A stretch of 64,000 bases of DNA from Belliella filtrata. GTDB taxonomy: Bacteria > Bacteroidota > Bacteroidia > Cytophagales > Cyclobacteriaceae. This document shows positions 11,172 through 20,200 of the stretch, piece by piece; position 1 is the first letter of the stretch; the number at the start of each line of letters is the position of its first letter. Under the pieces are notes generated by a model. The model was not told where the DNA came from and did no database searches. It saw nothing but the letters and a program-made list of their open reading frames with translations. The translations under genes and the position numbers were made by a program. Where the stretch lies: contig NZ_JAKZGP010000012.1 of assembly GCF_022549775.1 (NCBI RefSeq), positions 28,754 through 92,753 of the forward strand. Reading direction: 5' to 3'.

Positions 11172-11612
11172 ATGAAAAAGACTGTCTTATGCCTCCTAAG
11201 CCTTGGGTTGATACTTGCTTGTAAACCAGAAAAAAGCGATGATGAAAAAGGCCTATCAGACATCAAGGATGCGAAAGTCTTACAATATGCAATAGAAGGA
11301 AAGGTTCTATTCGAAAATCACTGTGCAAACTGTCACCAAACTGACGGAAAAGGACTTGGAAAGCTCATTCCTCCACTCAATGGTGCTGACTACATGCTTG
11401 AGGATATCGGAAGAACAGTAGGAATCATAAAAAATGGGCTAAAAGGCGAAATCTATGTCAATGGCCAAAAGTACAATCAACCCATGCCTGCCAATCCCAT
11501 GCTTACAAATATGGAAATCGCACAAATCACCACATATATTTACAATATCTGGGGCAGCAATGAGGGAATCATTAGTAGCCAAAGCGTAGCTGATTACCTG
11601 AAAGAAAATTAA
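11172..11612 (+). CDS. Monoheme cytochrome c lipoprotein
   Basis: This 146-residue class I cytochrome c has a lipoprotein signal (LILAC, Cys17) and a heme site CANCH (Cys51, Cys54, His55). The likely axial Met is in 'YNQPMPANPML'. It is probably anchored in a membrane and carries electrons outside the cytoplasm. It follows hemJ and the SCO gene with a 2-nt gap. Its stop overlaps the convergent lipoprotein gene by 4 nt, and its terminator lies inside that gene. Confidence 0.92.
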   Translation: MKKTVLCLLSLGLILACKPEKSDDEKGLSDIKDAKVLQYAIEGKVLFENHCANCHQTDGKGLGKLIPPLNGADYMLEDIGRTVGIIKNGLKGEIYVNGQKYNQPMPANPMLTNMEIAQITTYIYNIWGSNEGIISSQSVADYLKEN

Positions 11613-12037
11613 TCCTTCAAAACAGCCTTAGCATCAGCTATGGCTGTTTTGATATCTTCATTCACTACTTTGACCATTTCCTTTTGGTTGAGTAAATAAG
11701 ATTCCAATTCCTCATCGGACATCTCATCTTCCTTTTGATTGAATTGACGCATCCACACGAACATACCATCAAAAGCATCATCAAGCTGTTTAGCCAAAAG
11801 TTTGAGAGACTCTACCTCTTTAGCACCTTCTTCTCCTTGGTTTCTTTCGATCTCATGTGATTTGGCAATAACATCCTTTCTAAGCGATTTTAACTCACCC
11901 ATATAAGGCATGACTTCATCGTGAATCTGAATCACTTCGTCTCTAAGTTTTTGATTCTCTTGGGCTTTATCCTCAGTACAAGAATAGGACAATGAGATCA
12001 ATATCAAAATGTAAAAATTTCTTAAATAAGCATTCAT
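11609..12037 (-). CDS. Small coiled-coil lipoprotein (so-called viral A-type inclusion protein group)
   Basis: I chose the ATG at 12037 because it gives a clean lipoprotein signal ('YILILISLSYSCTED'); the in-frame ATG at 12079 would put extra charged residues before it. The mature part, about 120 residues, is almost entirely helical and charged: 'KLRDEVIQIHDEVMPYMGELKSLRKDV' (quoted in part) and an acidic 'QKEDEMSDEELESYLLNQ'. Similar Bacteroidota proteins are often named viral A-type inclusion proteins, which says nothing about function. The role is unknown. The 3' end overlaps the cytochrome c gene and holds that gene's terminator. Confidence 0.72.
   Translation of the reverse strand: MNAYLRNFYILILISLSYSCTEDKAQENQKLRDEVIQIHDEVMPYMGELKSLRKDVIAKSHEIERNQGEEGAKEVESLKLLAKQLDDAFDGMFVWMRQFNQKEDEMSDEELESYLLNQKEMVKVVNEDIKTAIADAKAVLKD
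11619..11650 (+). terminator. Terminator of the hemJ-SCO-cytochrome operon inside the convergent gene
   Basis: A 9-bp stem (AAAACAGCC / GGCTGTTTT) with a 14-nt loop starts 7 nt after the cytochrome c stop. It lies within the 3' coding end of the convergent lipoprotein gene. The descending arm ends in TTTT. Confidence 0.55.
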
Positions 12038-12091
12038 TATTTTTTCTCTACTAATTACACAAAGAAAAAATAATTTCACTAAAAAAAGAAA

Positions 12092-12523
12092 TTATTTAAC
12101 ATTTACATTGCATTTCCTGTGAAACTTCCAATTTATAATATGAACAATAACTAAACTTAAAGAAGCAACAAGGGAAACATAGATCATCCAAGAGATACTT
12201 TCATGTAGCAAAACTGCTACAGAAAAAATCGATACCGCAGCATAAAGCGCTATTTTTATCCCTTTGGAATTTGTACTTTTAGAGGCGTTTAAAACCGCCC
12301 AAATAGCCAATGCCACAAAAATGAAATCCATCCAATGTCCATGGAAATGAATATGATGATCATGGGCATGCGTATGATCATGACCATGATCATCATGACC
12401 AAATATGAATCCTAATGAAATCATCACTGGAATAGCTAAGCAATGAATCATACACAATAGAGAGGCCGATATGCCCATCAAGTCAGCTGACTTTGAGGAT
12501 ATTCTTTTAAGTTTTTGCAACAT
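12092..12523 (-). CDS. MerC-domain membrane protein with histidine-rich loop
   Basis: This 143-residue protein has four predicted membrane helices. It begins with a MerC-like first helix pair, 'DLMGISASLLCMIHCLAIPVM', in which the Cys-x-x-x-His resembles the metal-binding cysteines of MerC. Between helices 2 and 3 is a loop with about a dozen histidines ('HDDHGHDHTHAHDHHIHFHGH', given as a landmark). In Bacteroidota such genes often sit with Fur-family regulators and are probably linked to zinc or another transition metal and not to mercury. An 8-bp inverted repeat covers the start codon. Confidence 0.85.
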   Translation of the reverse strand: MLQKLKRISSKSADLMGISASLLCMIHCLAIPVMISLGFIFGHDDHGHDHTHAHDHHIHFHGHWMDFIFVALAIWAVLNASKSTNSKGIKIALYAAVSIFSVAVLLHESISWMIYVSLVASLSLVIVHIINWKFHRKCNVNVK

Positions 12524-12532
12524 AGTTGCAAA
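12514..12532. promoter_or_regulatory. Perfect inverted repeat over the merC-like start codon (candidate Fur/Zur-family operator)
   Basis: The sequence TTTGCAAC-ATA-GTTGCAAA is a perfect 8-bp inverted repeat with a 3-nt centre. The gene's start codon (ATG at 12523 on the minus strand) lies within it. The size and symmetry suit a dimeric metalloregulator such as Zur or Fur. The regulator's identity is inferred from the histidine-rich product and has not been shown. Confidence 0.6.
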
Positions 12533-12604
12533 TATATATTAAAATTTATCAATCCGCTTTAATCTTAAATAAAATTCAATCATAAGCATAAAAAATATAG
12601 ACCT

Positions 12605-13429
12605 ATGAAACCATATTGCTTTTCAAAAACTGATATAATTCAATCCCAAAATGCACAATTGCACCCTATGGACATAGGGCTGATCAGAGGGTATGGGATA
12701 TTTGATTTTTTCAGGACTTCAAACTATGTCCCGCTATTTTTATCTGATTATTTGGACAGGTTCATCAGATCTGCTGAAAAAACTCATTTAGATTTAAGGT
12801 TCTCCAAAAAAGAATTAGAAGAAATCATCTTGAAATTAATCGAGAAAAATGATCTAGAAGATGGTGGTATCAGAATGCTTCTGACAGGTGGCGTCTCTGA
12901 AAACCACTTTAGTCCAGCCAAAAGTGATCTTTTCATATTCTGTGAAGAGCTGTTGTTTCCCGCTCTATCGAAATATGAAAATGGTGTAAAGCTTGTAACG
13001 GCCGATTATGTAAGAGCAATAGCTGACATCAAAACAACAAACTATGCTTACCCAGTATGGCTAAGTGCTCAATGGAAATCGCTAAATGCTGAAGATGTAA
13101 TCTATCACCATCAAGGAATCATTTCTGAAAGCTCAAGAAGTAATATTTTTATGATCAAAAATGGAGAAATCAGCACTCCAAATGAGCACATCCTTCATGG
13201 AATCACAAGAAAGAGAGTATTAGAACTGGCTCCCCAGTCAAGCATTAGGTCTATCACTTTAGATGAACTTATGGAAGCCGATGAAGTTTTCATGACAAGT
13301 ACCACCAAGCGAATCCTGCCGATCACAACTATCGATGATGCTAAAGTGGGAAATGGAAAAGTAGGTACAATTACCCAACAACTCATGGACGATTTTAAAA
13401 AAATGGAGGCTACGCATACAAAAAAATAA
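12605..13429 (+). CDS. Class IV aminotransferase (branched-chain/D-amino-acid/aminodeoxychorismate lyase type)
   Basis: This 274-residue PLP enzyme of fold type IV has the landmarks 'GLIRGYGIFDFFRT', the Schiff-base lysine in 'ADIKTTNYAYP', 'ISESSRSNIFMIKNGEISTP' (quoted in part), and the C-terminal 'EADEVFMTSTTKRILPI'. It could be a branched-chain aminotransferase, D-alanine aminotransferase or 4-amino-4-deoxychorismate lyase. At this length all three fit, and the sequence alone does not decide. It stands alone, diverging from the MerC-like gene, and ends before a strong bidirectional terminator. Confidence 0.88.
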   Translation: MKPYCFSKTDIIQSQNAQLHPMDIGLIRGYGIFDFFRTSNYVPLFLSDYLDRFIRSAEKTHLDLRFSKKELEEIILKLIEKNDLEDGGIRMLLTGGVSENHFSPAKSDLFIFCEELLFPALSKYENGVKLVTADYVRAIADIKTTNYAYPVWLSAQWKSLNAEDVIYHHQGIISESSRSNIFMIKNGEISTPNEHILHGITRKRVLELAPQSSIRSITLDELMEADEVFMTSTTKRILPITTIDDAKVGNGKVGTITQQLMDDFKKMEATHTKK

Positions 13430-13521
13430 CCCCCACCTGATTGAGAAGCATTGCGTCAAGTAACTTTGTAAATGCGCTTGCTATTTTAGATTTACTTACA
13501 AAAAAGAATATAAATCAAACA

Positions 13522-13560
13522 AAAAAAGCTTCCAACAATCTGTTTGTTGGAAGCTTTTTT
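13522..13560. terminator. Bidirectional terminator
   Basis: A long stem (AAAAAAGCTTCCAACAA paired with TTGTTGGAAGCTTTTTT) with a 5-nt loop has A-runs before and T-runs after it. It can therefore end both the aminotransferase gene (+) and the DUF3299-like operon (-). Confidence 0.9.
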
Positions 13561-13590
13561 GTTAATAATACTATTGGAAGTTTGGCATTA

Positions 13591-14028
13591 TCAGTTGACT
13601 AATTCTGCATCTACCACGATATACATTAACTTCTCTGGATCACTATCATTCAGAGTCAACTTCCCCCTTACTTTCACTCGCTTTGAAGTGTACTTTATTG
13701 GGGACTTCATCATTACTTCCATCACTGTTTCTGGACCACCAGAACCACAGAAAAAACATTCTGCAAGTGGAAGTGAAGATAATATTATATGCTCTGGCTT
13801 GAACATCCCTTCAAAAGGGATGATGTAACCATCAGCCTCGACGACTTTTCCTTCCAGTTTCTTGATATTATCACTGAATACGGGAATGTATAATTCTCCG
13901 AAATCATCCTCGCCAATTTTATAAGTCACCTCAGACAAGGCTCTCCAAACATTACCATTGGTCTGGGCATAGGTAAACGTACTTAAACCCACCAATACCA
14001 ATAGCAATAGTGCTCTCTTCAATCTCAT
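13591..14028 (-). CDS. DUF3299-like secreted protein
   Basis: I chose the ATG at 14028 because it begins a good signal peptide ('MRLKRALLLLVLVGLSTFTYAQ', cleaved after AQ or nearby); the ATG at 14070 would add 14 polar residues in front. The mature part reads like DUF3299: 'LEGKVVEADGYIIPFEGM' and 'LAECFFCGSGGPETVMEV', with a conserved Cys pair, then 'KRVKVRGKLTLN'. It is the last gene of the operon after an FtsX-type permease, an ABC ATPase and a REC-kinase. In some proteobacteria a DUF3299 gene sits with the same ABC pair under zinc (Zur) control, which suggests a metal-related role. Confidence 0.75.
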   Translation of the reverse strand: MRLKRALLLLVLVGLSTFTYAQTNGNVWRALSEVTYKIGEDDFGELYIPVFSDNIKKLEGKVVEADGYIIPFEGMFKPEHIILSSLPLAECFFCGSGGPETVMEVMMKSPIKYTSKRVKVRGKLTLNDSDPEKLMYIVVDAELVN

Positions 14029-14159
14029 TAATTCAATTATATTAGGTTGACAATTTAATTCTCTCTTCACAAAACTACATTAAAGCGCTGACTTTACATG
14101 CCTATCTGTTTGGATTTAACAAAACACAAACATCGTAACAACTTGACTATTTAAGACTA

Positions 14160-15383
14160 TCAGGATCTTGTAAGTTGCTTAGCTATATCTGTTCTGTATG
14201 CAGAGTAAGCAGGTATAAGTGATGCAACAAAACCCACAGCTACTGCATATACGATAATCCACATTTCTTCTTGCAAAAACACTGCCGCAGAAAGTCCACT
14301 TATAGCACCTTGCTCATTCTGCGCTACCAATACGGCAAGAAAAACATGCCCAATCGTAATACCGACCAATGCTCCAAGCAAAGTCAAAATAATCCCTTCT
14401 AATACAATATGCATGAACAACTGTAAACTAGACGCCCCCAATGTCCGCATAACTGCGAGATCATACTTTCTTTCTTTCAATGAATTGAATAAAGCAATAA
14501 ATATCCCCAAGCCTGCAATAAATATAATGGCATAGGCAAGGCCTTGGATCAATTTCACCCCTACTCCTAAAAGCTCAAACAATCTTGAAATCTCAAAAGA
14601 AGGAGACGCTGCTTGCATAGAACTTCTGCTATTGATGTATCTCGGAAGTTGTACAGCGGCCATAGGGTTTCTATATTGCACTAGTAGTGAGGTAACCTCA
14701 CGATCTTCTTCTGTAGGAGGAAAACCAGTCGTACTTACATCGGCAGTAAACTTATCATGATCATGCCCCTCATCATGTGAATACCATACCGACTCTATAC
14801 TTGTCAGCACCAATTTATCCAATACATTATTCATTCTGTTAAGAACACCCGTAACGAGGTAAGGATGCTCATCGTGCTCGTGGCTACTACTCCCTATACC
14901 ATGCGAGCCTATGAAATTATCCCCAACCTTCAGTTCAAGTTTTCTGGCTACCTCTTCTCCCAAGACTACCTCAAACGGTTTTTTCCAAATCTCGCCGTCT
15001 TCAATTTCTGCATTATACAATTGGAGGTAATCATGGTTGGTCCCGATGATCCTATATCCTTGATAGTTATCTCCCATCCCTAGCGGAATGATGTTTTTCA
15101 CAAGTCGATTCCTAGAGAGTGATTGCGCTTCTTCCATATCAATATTTCCGGTTGGGAAATCGATATGGTATACACTAGATAGTATCAATTGTAGCGGGCT
15201 CCCCTTGGCGCCTACAACAAGATCTATACCCTCTGCATCTTTGGACATTTTGTTTTCAAACTGATCTTGTATCAAGATCAGCACTGTAATAATAGAAAGA
15301 CCTAAGGCCAACAAAAGTATATTCAAACCTGTATTTAAAGGTTTTGCAATCAAATATTTCCAGCTTAGTTTTAACATATTCAT
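14160..15383 (-). CDS. FtsX/MacB-type ABC transporter permease
   Basis: This 407-residue permease has the LolE/MacB layout. One N-terminal helix ('GLNILLLALGLSIITVLIL', about 17-35) is followed by a large extracytoplasmic domain, then three C-terminal helices from about 275 to 400 ('RKYDLAVMRTLGAS' is the coupling region). The extracytoplasmic domain carries histidine/acidic clusters, 'SSHEHDEHPY' and 'SHDEGHDHDKF', unusual for LolE and suggestive of metal binding. The start overlaps the ATPase gene by 4 nt. It probably works as a mechanotransmitter and not as a classical importer. Confidence 0.9.
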   Translation of the reverse strand: MNMLKLSWKYLIAKPLNTGLNILLLALGLSIITVLILIQDQFENKMSKDAEGIDLVVGAKGSPLQLILSSVYHIDFPTGNIDMEEAQSLSRNRLVKNIIPLGMGDNYQGYRIIGTNHDYLQLYNAEIEDGEIWKKPFEVVLGEEVARKLELKVGDNFIGSHGIGSSSHEHDEHPYLVTGVLNRMNNVLDKLVLTSIESVWYSHDEGHDHDKFTADVSTTGFPPTEEDREVTSLLVQYRNPMAAVQLPRYINSRSSMQAASPSFEISRLFELLGVGVKLIQGLAYAIIFIAGLGIFIALFNSLKERKYDLAVMRTLGASSLQLFMHIVLEGIILTLLGALVGITIGHVFLAVLVAQNEQGAISGLSAAVFLQEEMWIIVYAVAVGFVASLIPAYSAYRTDIAKQLTRS

Positions 15384-16012
15384 GACAAACCTCCTATCGT
15401 TATTTGATTCACAACATGATCTTTGACTCTTTGGTCATGTGTCACTATGATGAGTGCCGCATGATGCTTTCTGGCTTGCTCCTGAAGTAGCTTTACTACA
15501 ATTTCCGCATTTTGATCATCCAAGCTGGCTGTTGGCTCATCGGCTAAGATCAAATCAGGCTTATTAGCCAATGCCCTGGCTATCGAGACCCTCTGTGCCT
15601 CTCCTTCACTTAGGGTATTTACTTTTGCTTTGCGCTTATCTGCAATTCCTAACTCTTGGAGCAACTCGAGATTCCTATCCCCATTTATCCCAGAAAAAAA
15701 GTTAGCTAATTTGAGGTTCTCCTCTACAGTCAACGGGGAAAGAATATGAGGTTTTTGAAAAACGATACCAATATGCTTCCCTCTGAATTTATCCAATTTG
15801 GCTCCACTGAGCTGATTGATCAATGTATCACCTAGCCTGACTTCTCCAGCAAGAGGTTTCAATAAGCCTCCAAGAATATTGAGAATAGTAGTCTTTCCAC
15901 TACCTGATTTTCCTAAAATCAAAAGCTGATCACCCGCATTCAACTGGAAGTCTGGAATATCAAATGGTTTACCTTTATCGTATTGAAATTTTACACCTTT
16001 TATCTCTAGCAT
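15380..16012 (-). CDS. LolD/MacB-type ABC transporter ATPase
   Basis: This 210-residue nucleotide-binding subunit has Walker A 'GKSGSGKTTILN' (about 34-45), Q-loop 'VFQKPHILSPL', a signature region 'NTLSEGEAQRVSIARALA' (LSEGE in place of LSGGQ), Walker B 'LILADEPTASLD' and H-loop 'IIVTHDQRV'. It energises the permease encoded next. Its start codon overlaps the stop of the upstream kinase gene by 1 nt, an arrangement that links signalling and transport in one transcript. Confidence 0.93.
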   Translation of the reverse strand: MLEIKGVKFQYDKGKPFDIPDFQLNAGDQLLILGKSGSGKTTILNILGGLLKPLAGEVRLGDTLINQLSGAKLDKFRGKHIGIVFQKPHILSPLTVEENLKLANFFSGINGDRNLELLQELGIADKRKAKVNTLSEGEAQRVSIARALANKPDLILADEPTASLDDQNAEIVVKLLQEQARKHHAALIIVTHDQRVKDHVVNQITIGGLS

Positions 16013-17193
16013 TATTCTCTATTTATTGGCACTTTCACATGAAAGGTAGTGCCTTTACCTGCATCACTGACAAAACTTATATCTCCTTTAAGTACTTCTA
16101 CACATTTCTTCACAATCGAAAGTCCCAACCCCGAACCTTCTATAATCCCCACATTCTTCGCTCTAAAGAAACGGTCAAACAACTGTTCTTGTTCCTTCTT
16201 TGGAATACCTATCCCTTGATCTTTGACTTCAGCAACAATGAAATTTCCTTCAGCCCATACTTTAAAATTGACTTGCTGACCGTCTTTTGAGTATTTGACA
16301 GCATTAGAAAGTAGGTTTTCAAATACTTGATACATCAAATCGACATCCGTCACCATTGATCTGGGTATTTTACCAATCTCAAGGGTAACTCTCACATCAT
16401 TTTCTGCGCCAGCCCTGACCACATCTACGATCTCTTGAAAAAATGAGGTTAGGTACATTTTCTTTGGATTGTAGTCAATTTTATTAGCATCTGCTTTTCC
16501 AAAAAACAGCACGGAAGTCAACAAGCCATTCAAACTACGAACAGAACTTTCTATTTTGTTTGCATGCTTAGTGATCTTTGCCTTAAAAGGATGCTCCTTC
16601 TCAGCATACACTTGAAGCAACTGAGCTGAACTCAGTATGGATGTCAAGGGTGTTTTAAAGCCGTGTGAGACATTCAAAACAATCCGTGACTTAAGCTCTC
16701 CAATCTCTCTTTCCTTTTCCAATGCCCTGGTCAACTCTTTGTTCGCCTCATGAAGGTCCTTTGTCCTTTGTTTTACCTTTTCCTCGAGTTCATTGTTGAG
16801 TTTTTGTAATTCTTTCTCTTTTCTATCCTTGAATATAGCCAACTCTATAACCATATTGAGTTCACGGATATTGAAAGGTTTGATCACATAGGCACTAGGA
16901 TTGGTACCGACTACCTTGGTCAATGTCTCTGAATCTGAGCTTGCGCTAAGGTATACTACAGGTATATCATATTTTTCATTTATGATTTCCGTTGTTTTGA
17001 TCCCATCTAGCTCACCAGAAAGGTTAATGTCCATCATTACAATGTCAGCTGTATGCTTTTCTAAAATCTCTAAAGCTTTTTCGCCAGAGTCTGAAATCCC
17101 AATAATATGGTGGTTATTCTTTTCTAGTGCTTTTTTGAGTAAAAGAGCCGAAACATGATCGTCTTCAGTGATTAATATCCTTAATGGAAACAT
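16012..17193 (-). CDS. Response-regulator/histidine-kinase fusion
   Basis: This 393-residue cytoplasmic protein begins with a receiver domain (about 5-120: 'ILITEDDH', phospho-Asp in 'VMMDINLSG', 'VYLSAS', 'YVIKPFN'). A coiled coil (about 120-165) follows. The dimerisation/phosphoacceptor region is 'VLNVSHGFKTPLTSIL', and the ATPase domain has 'NLLSNAVKYSKDG', 'DQGIGIPKKE' and 'GSGLGLSIVKKC'. It has no membrane segment. The phospho-His is followed by Gly, where HisKA kinases normally have Glu/Asp (HE/DxxxP); this may affect kinase or phosphatase activity. The stop overlaps the ABC ATPase start by 1 nt, so it may sense or regulate that transporter's stimulus. Confidence 0.9.
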   Translation of the reverse strand: MFPLRILITEDDHVSALLLKKALEKNNHHIIGISDSGEKALEILEKHTADIVMMDINLSGELDGIKTTEIINEKYDIPVVYLSASSDSETLTKVVGTNPSAYVIKPFNIRELNMVIELAIFKDRKEKELQKLNNELEEKVKQRTKDLHEANKELTRALEKEREIGELKSRIVLNVSHGFKTPLTSILSSAQLLQVYAEKEHPFKAKITKHANKIESSVRSLNGLLTSVLFFGKADANKIDYNPKKMYLTSFFQEIVDVVRAGAENDVRVTLEIGKIPRSMVTDVDLMYQVFENLLSNAVKYSKDGQQVNFKVWAEGNFIVAEVKDQGIGIPKKEQEQLFDRFFRAKNVGIIEGSGLGLSIVKKCVEVLKGDISFVSDAGKGTTFHVKVPINRE

Positions 17194-17246
17194 AGTTGAT
17201 GATTAAATTCAATTGCAAATTACATGATTTAATGTTTTCCGAAAAA

Positions 17247-20200
17247 TCAATTTGTTGATAATGGAAATTCTACCAATACTAAAGTACCCTTTCCTTTCTG
17301 ACTTTCTAGTTTAATTTCGCCTTTTAAAATCTCCACCAAGCTTCTAGTAATAGTTAAGCCTAGCCCTGTACCTTCATACATCCTGCTATATCCTTCACTC
17401 TCTTGCTCAAAGGGATTAAACAGCTTATCCATAAAATCCTCACTAATACCGACTCCTTGATCTCTGATTTCTAACTTGAAATTTCCATTGCTTTCACCAA
17501 CCTTCACAGAGACAAGTCCTTTTTCAGAGTATTTGATTGCATTACCTACGAGATTATTTATGATCATTTCCAAATACCTCCTGTCGATTTTTGCTACAAA
17601 AGGTTTTGTTTCAAATTTCGCTGAAAGCAACAAACCCTTCTTCATTGCTAGAGTCTTCAGCGGTATCAAGATCTTTCGGACATAATCATTGACTTGAGTC
17701 TCTTCAAGCAACACATCCATTTTGTTAGCATCGATTTTTGAGAGGTCCAAAATGCCATTTATAGTATGTAAAAGTCGTTCACCAGATTCACGGATGACTT
17801 CAAGTTGGCTCTGCAATTTTTGATCTTGTCTCCAAGTCTCCGCTATGTGGGCTGCCGTCCCAAGAATCCCATTGAGAGGTGTGCGAATCTCATGACTCAT
17901 ATTGGACAAGAAGCTAGACTTTAGTCTATTGGACTCTTCGGCCTTCTCTTTTGCTTGCTTCAAGCTTTCTTCATAAAGTCTCTTGTCTGTGACATCCCTG
18001 AAAACCGTAAGCAAGACTGTCTTACCTTGATACTCTGTATCTAACCAAGTGATGAACATAGACACAATTCTTTTACCCGACCTAAAAGGCATTTCAGCTT
18101 CATGCTCTATGATTTGGTTTTTTGTTTTTGCTCCTACTTTGGACAATATGATTTCCCTTTGATTCGAATAAAAATGTGGATCAGTGTACATCTCCTCAAT
18201 CTGCATCTTTTCAAGCTCTTGCTTGGAGAACCCTGCCATCTTTTCCATACTGGGATTTGCAGTGAGAATCTTACCTCCCTCTAGAGACAAAATCAATCCA
18301 TCGACTGAACTGTTCCAAACATTCCTAAACTGATTCTCCAAAGTAAAAGCCTCCTTGGTCTTTTCATCAATCGTTTTCTTGAGTAAGAGTTGACTCTTTC
18401 CTTGATTGATCAAGGTATTTAACAAAAAACCTATGCCTACAAAGACTCCAAGGATTAGTAAAATAAACCAACCTTGAAAATAAAAAGGCCTTCTTATCGT
18501 AAATGACTCACTGAGAACCTCATCAGAATAAATAACACCACCCAAACTAGAAAACATCCGTAACCTGTAAGTACCTGCGGGAAGATTATTGAAGGTAAGT
18601 ACACCTGTATTCGGGTTTTGTACTTGCTGCCAATCTTCATGATAACCTTCCAGCTTATAATTCACAACCAAATCGGTAAATTGAAGAAAGCTAATTGCTC
18701 TGTAATGGATTTCAATGGAATTATTTTGATAAGCTATTCTTCCTAAGTTCGGATGCTCTATTTCCTTATTCATCAAAGAAACACCCAATATAGAAGTCGA
18801 AGGTGCAACCAGCTTGACGTTATCTTCCGAAGGGAAATAAACAGAAAGACCTCTCTGAGTACCTATCATGATCCTTCCCCTATCTGTTTCTAACATAGCA
18901 CCTCTATTCACCTCTGTCCCAATCAAGCCACTTTTTTGATCAAATTTCCTAATTGAAACTTCGTCTATCATATACACACCCTGATCTGATCCTGCCCAAA
19001 TCTTCCCTCGTGAATCTTTCATCAATACAAATATTGGCCTCCTGATACGCTGACCTCTAAGTTCAAAATCTTCAATCATCCCATTTTCCCATACTTTGAG
19101 TCCTGTTTCTGTGCCAAGAAGCATTCGTCCTTCTTCTTCCAAAAAATCATACCCTATGACATTGATATACTTGTCAGTTTGCGACATTGTTCCTTGAATC
19201 AACTCATTTCCACCTTGTAAAAAAATCAATCTACCATCTTTGAGTTTGTCAACTTTTCTTAAAAAAACCTGTTCCTTTGGGATATCCTTCAATAGCTCTA
19301 GGGTGATATCATTCTCAAAAAAACCTGATTTTTTGTAAATATCGGAAAGGTACACTCGATCACGAGTCACTACGAATAAAGAGTCTCCGATTGCTTTTAC
19401 AGAAGTCACAAATTTACCCTCACCACTCTCTTCATAAGTCAACTCTCCATTGACAGGATCGTATCTCCCAACACCAGCAAGATTTGATGAAAACCAAAAT
19501 ATGCCATTTTTATCTTTTGAAAAATTCGTCACCCTGTTTCTAGGCTGGCCACCCAGCGCTGAATCATGACGTAAATTTTTATAAGCGCCATTTTCAAAAA
19601 GTTGTACCCCGTTGTTGAAACCAAACAAAAATTTCCCATCACCCAACTTGGCAACTGCAGTGACCTCATCCTCTAGAAATCTTCTTGAATCATAATTCAA
19701 AAACAACAGCGAATTAATATTGACTAAGCCCCGGTTGGTTCCAATCCATATTACTCCTTCTCGATCTACAAAAGCTGTGTAAATATTGTAAGCCTTGAGC
19801 GCATCCAAAACACTTATTTCTTGGACTTGATCATTTTCAGGATTATACTTATAGAGCTGTGAATTGAAAAAGTAATACACCCTACCACTTTCAAACTGAA
19901 GCCCGCTGTAATCAACCACACTGTAAATATTCTTCACAAACCCTCTATGAACCAACTTATCAATTTTCAAAAATGAGGAGCCTCTAGCCAAAAAGTCCTT
20001 CCCCAAATAGTAAAATTCTTTCTTAATCTCACAATAAGCTATATACAATACTGGACCTGGAGTCTCCACCCCATCATAGTGAATTTCCTCTAATCCAGCA
20101 GGAGAAAGCAGAAAAGTCGCATACTCAAAAGACAAGTAGGACTTGCCATCATAAAAGAATCCCGATACAAAAGGACCATATTCTAGGGTAGGAAATTTAG

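Noticed and set aside
17194..17246. Second metal-regulator palindrome before the kinase-ABC operon
   Set aside because: Only fragments such as TTGCAA are present; no symmetric partner at the right distance.
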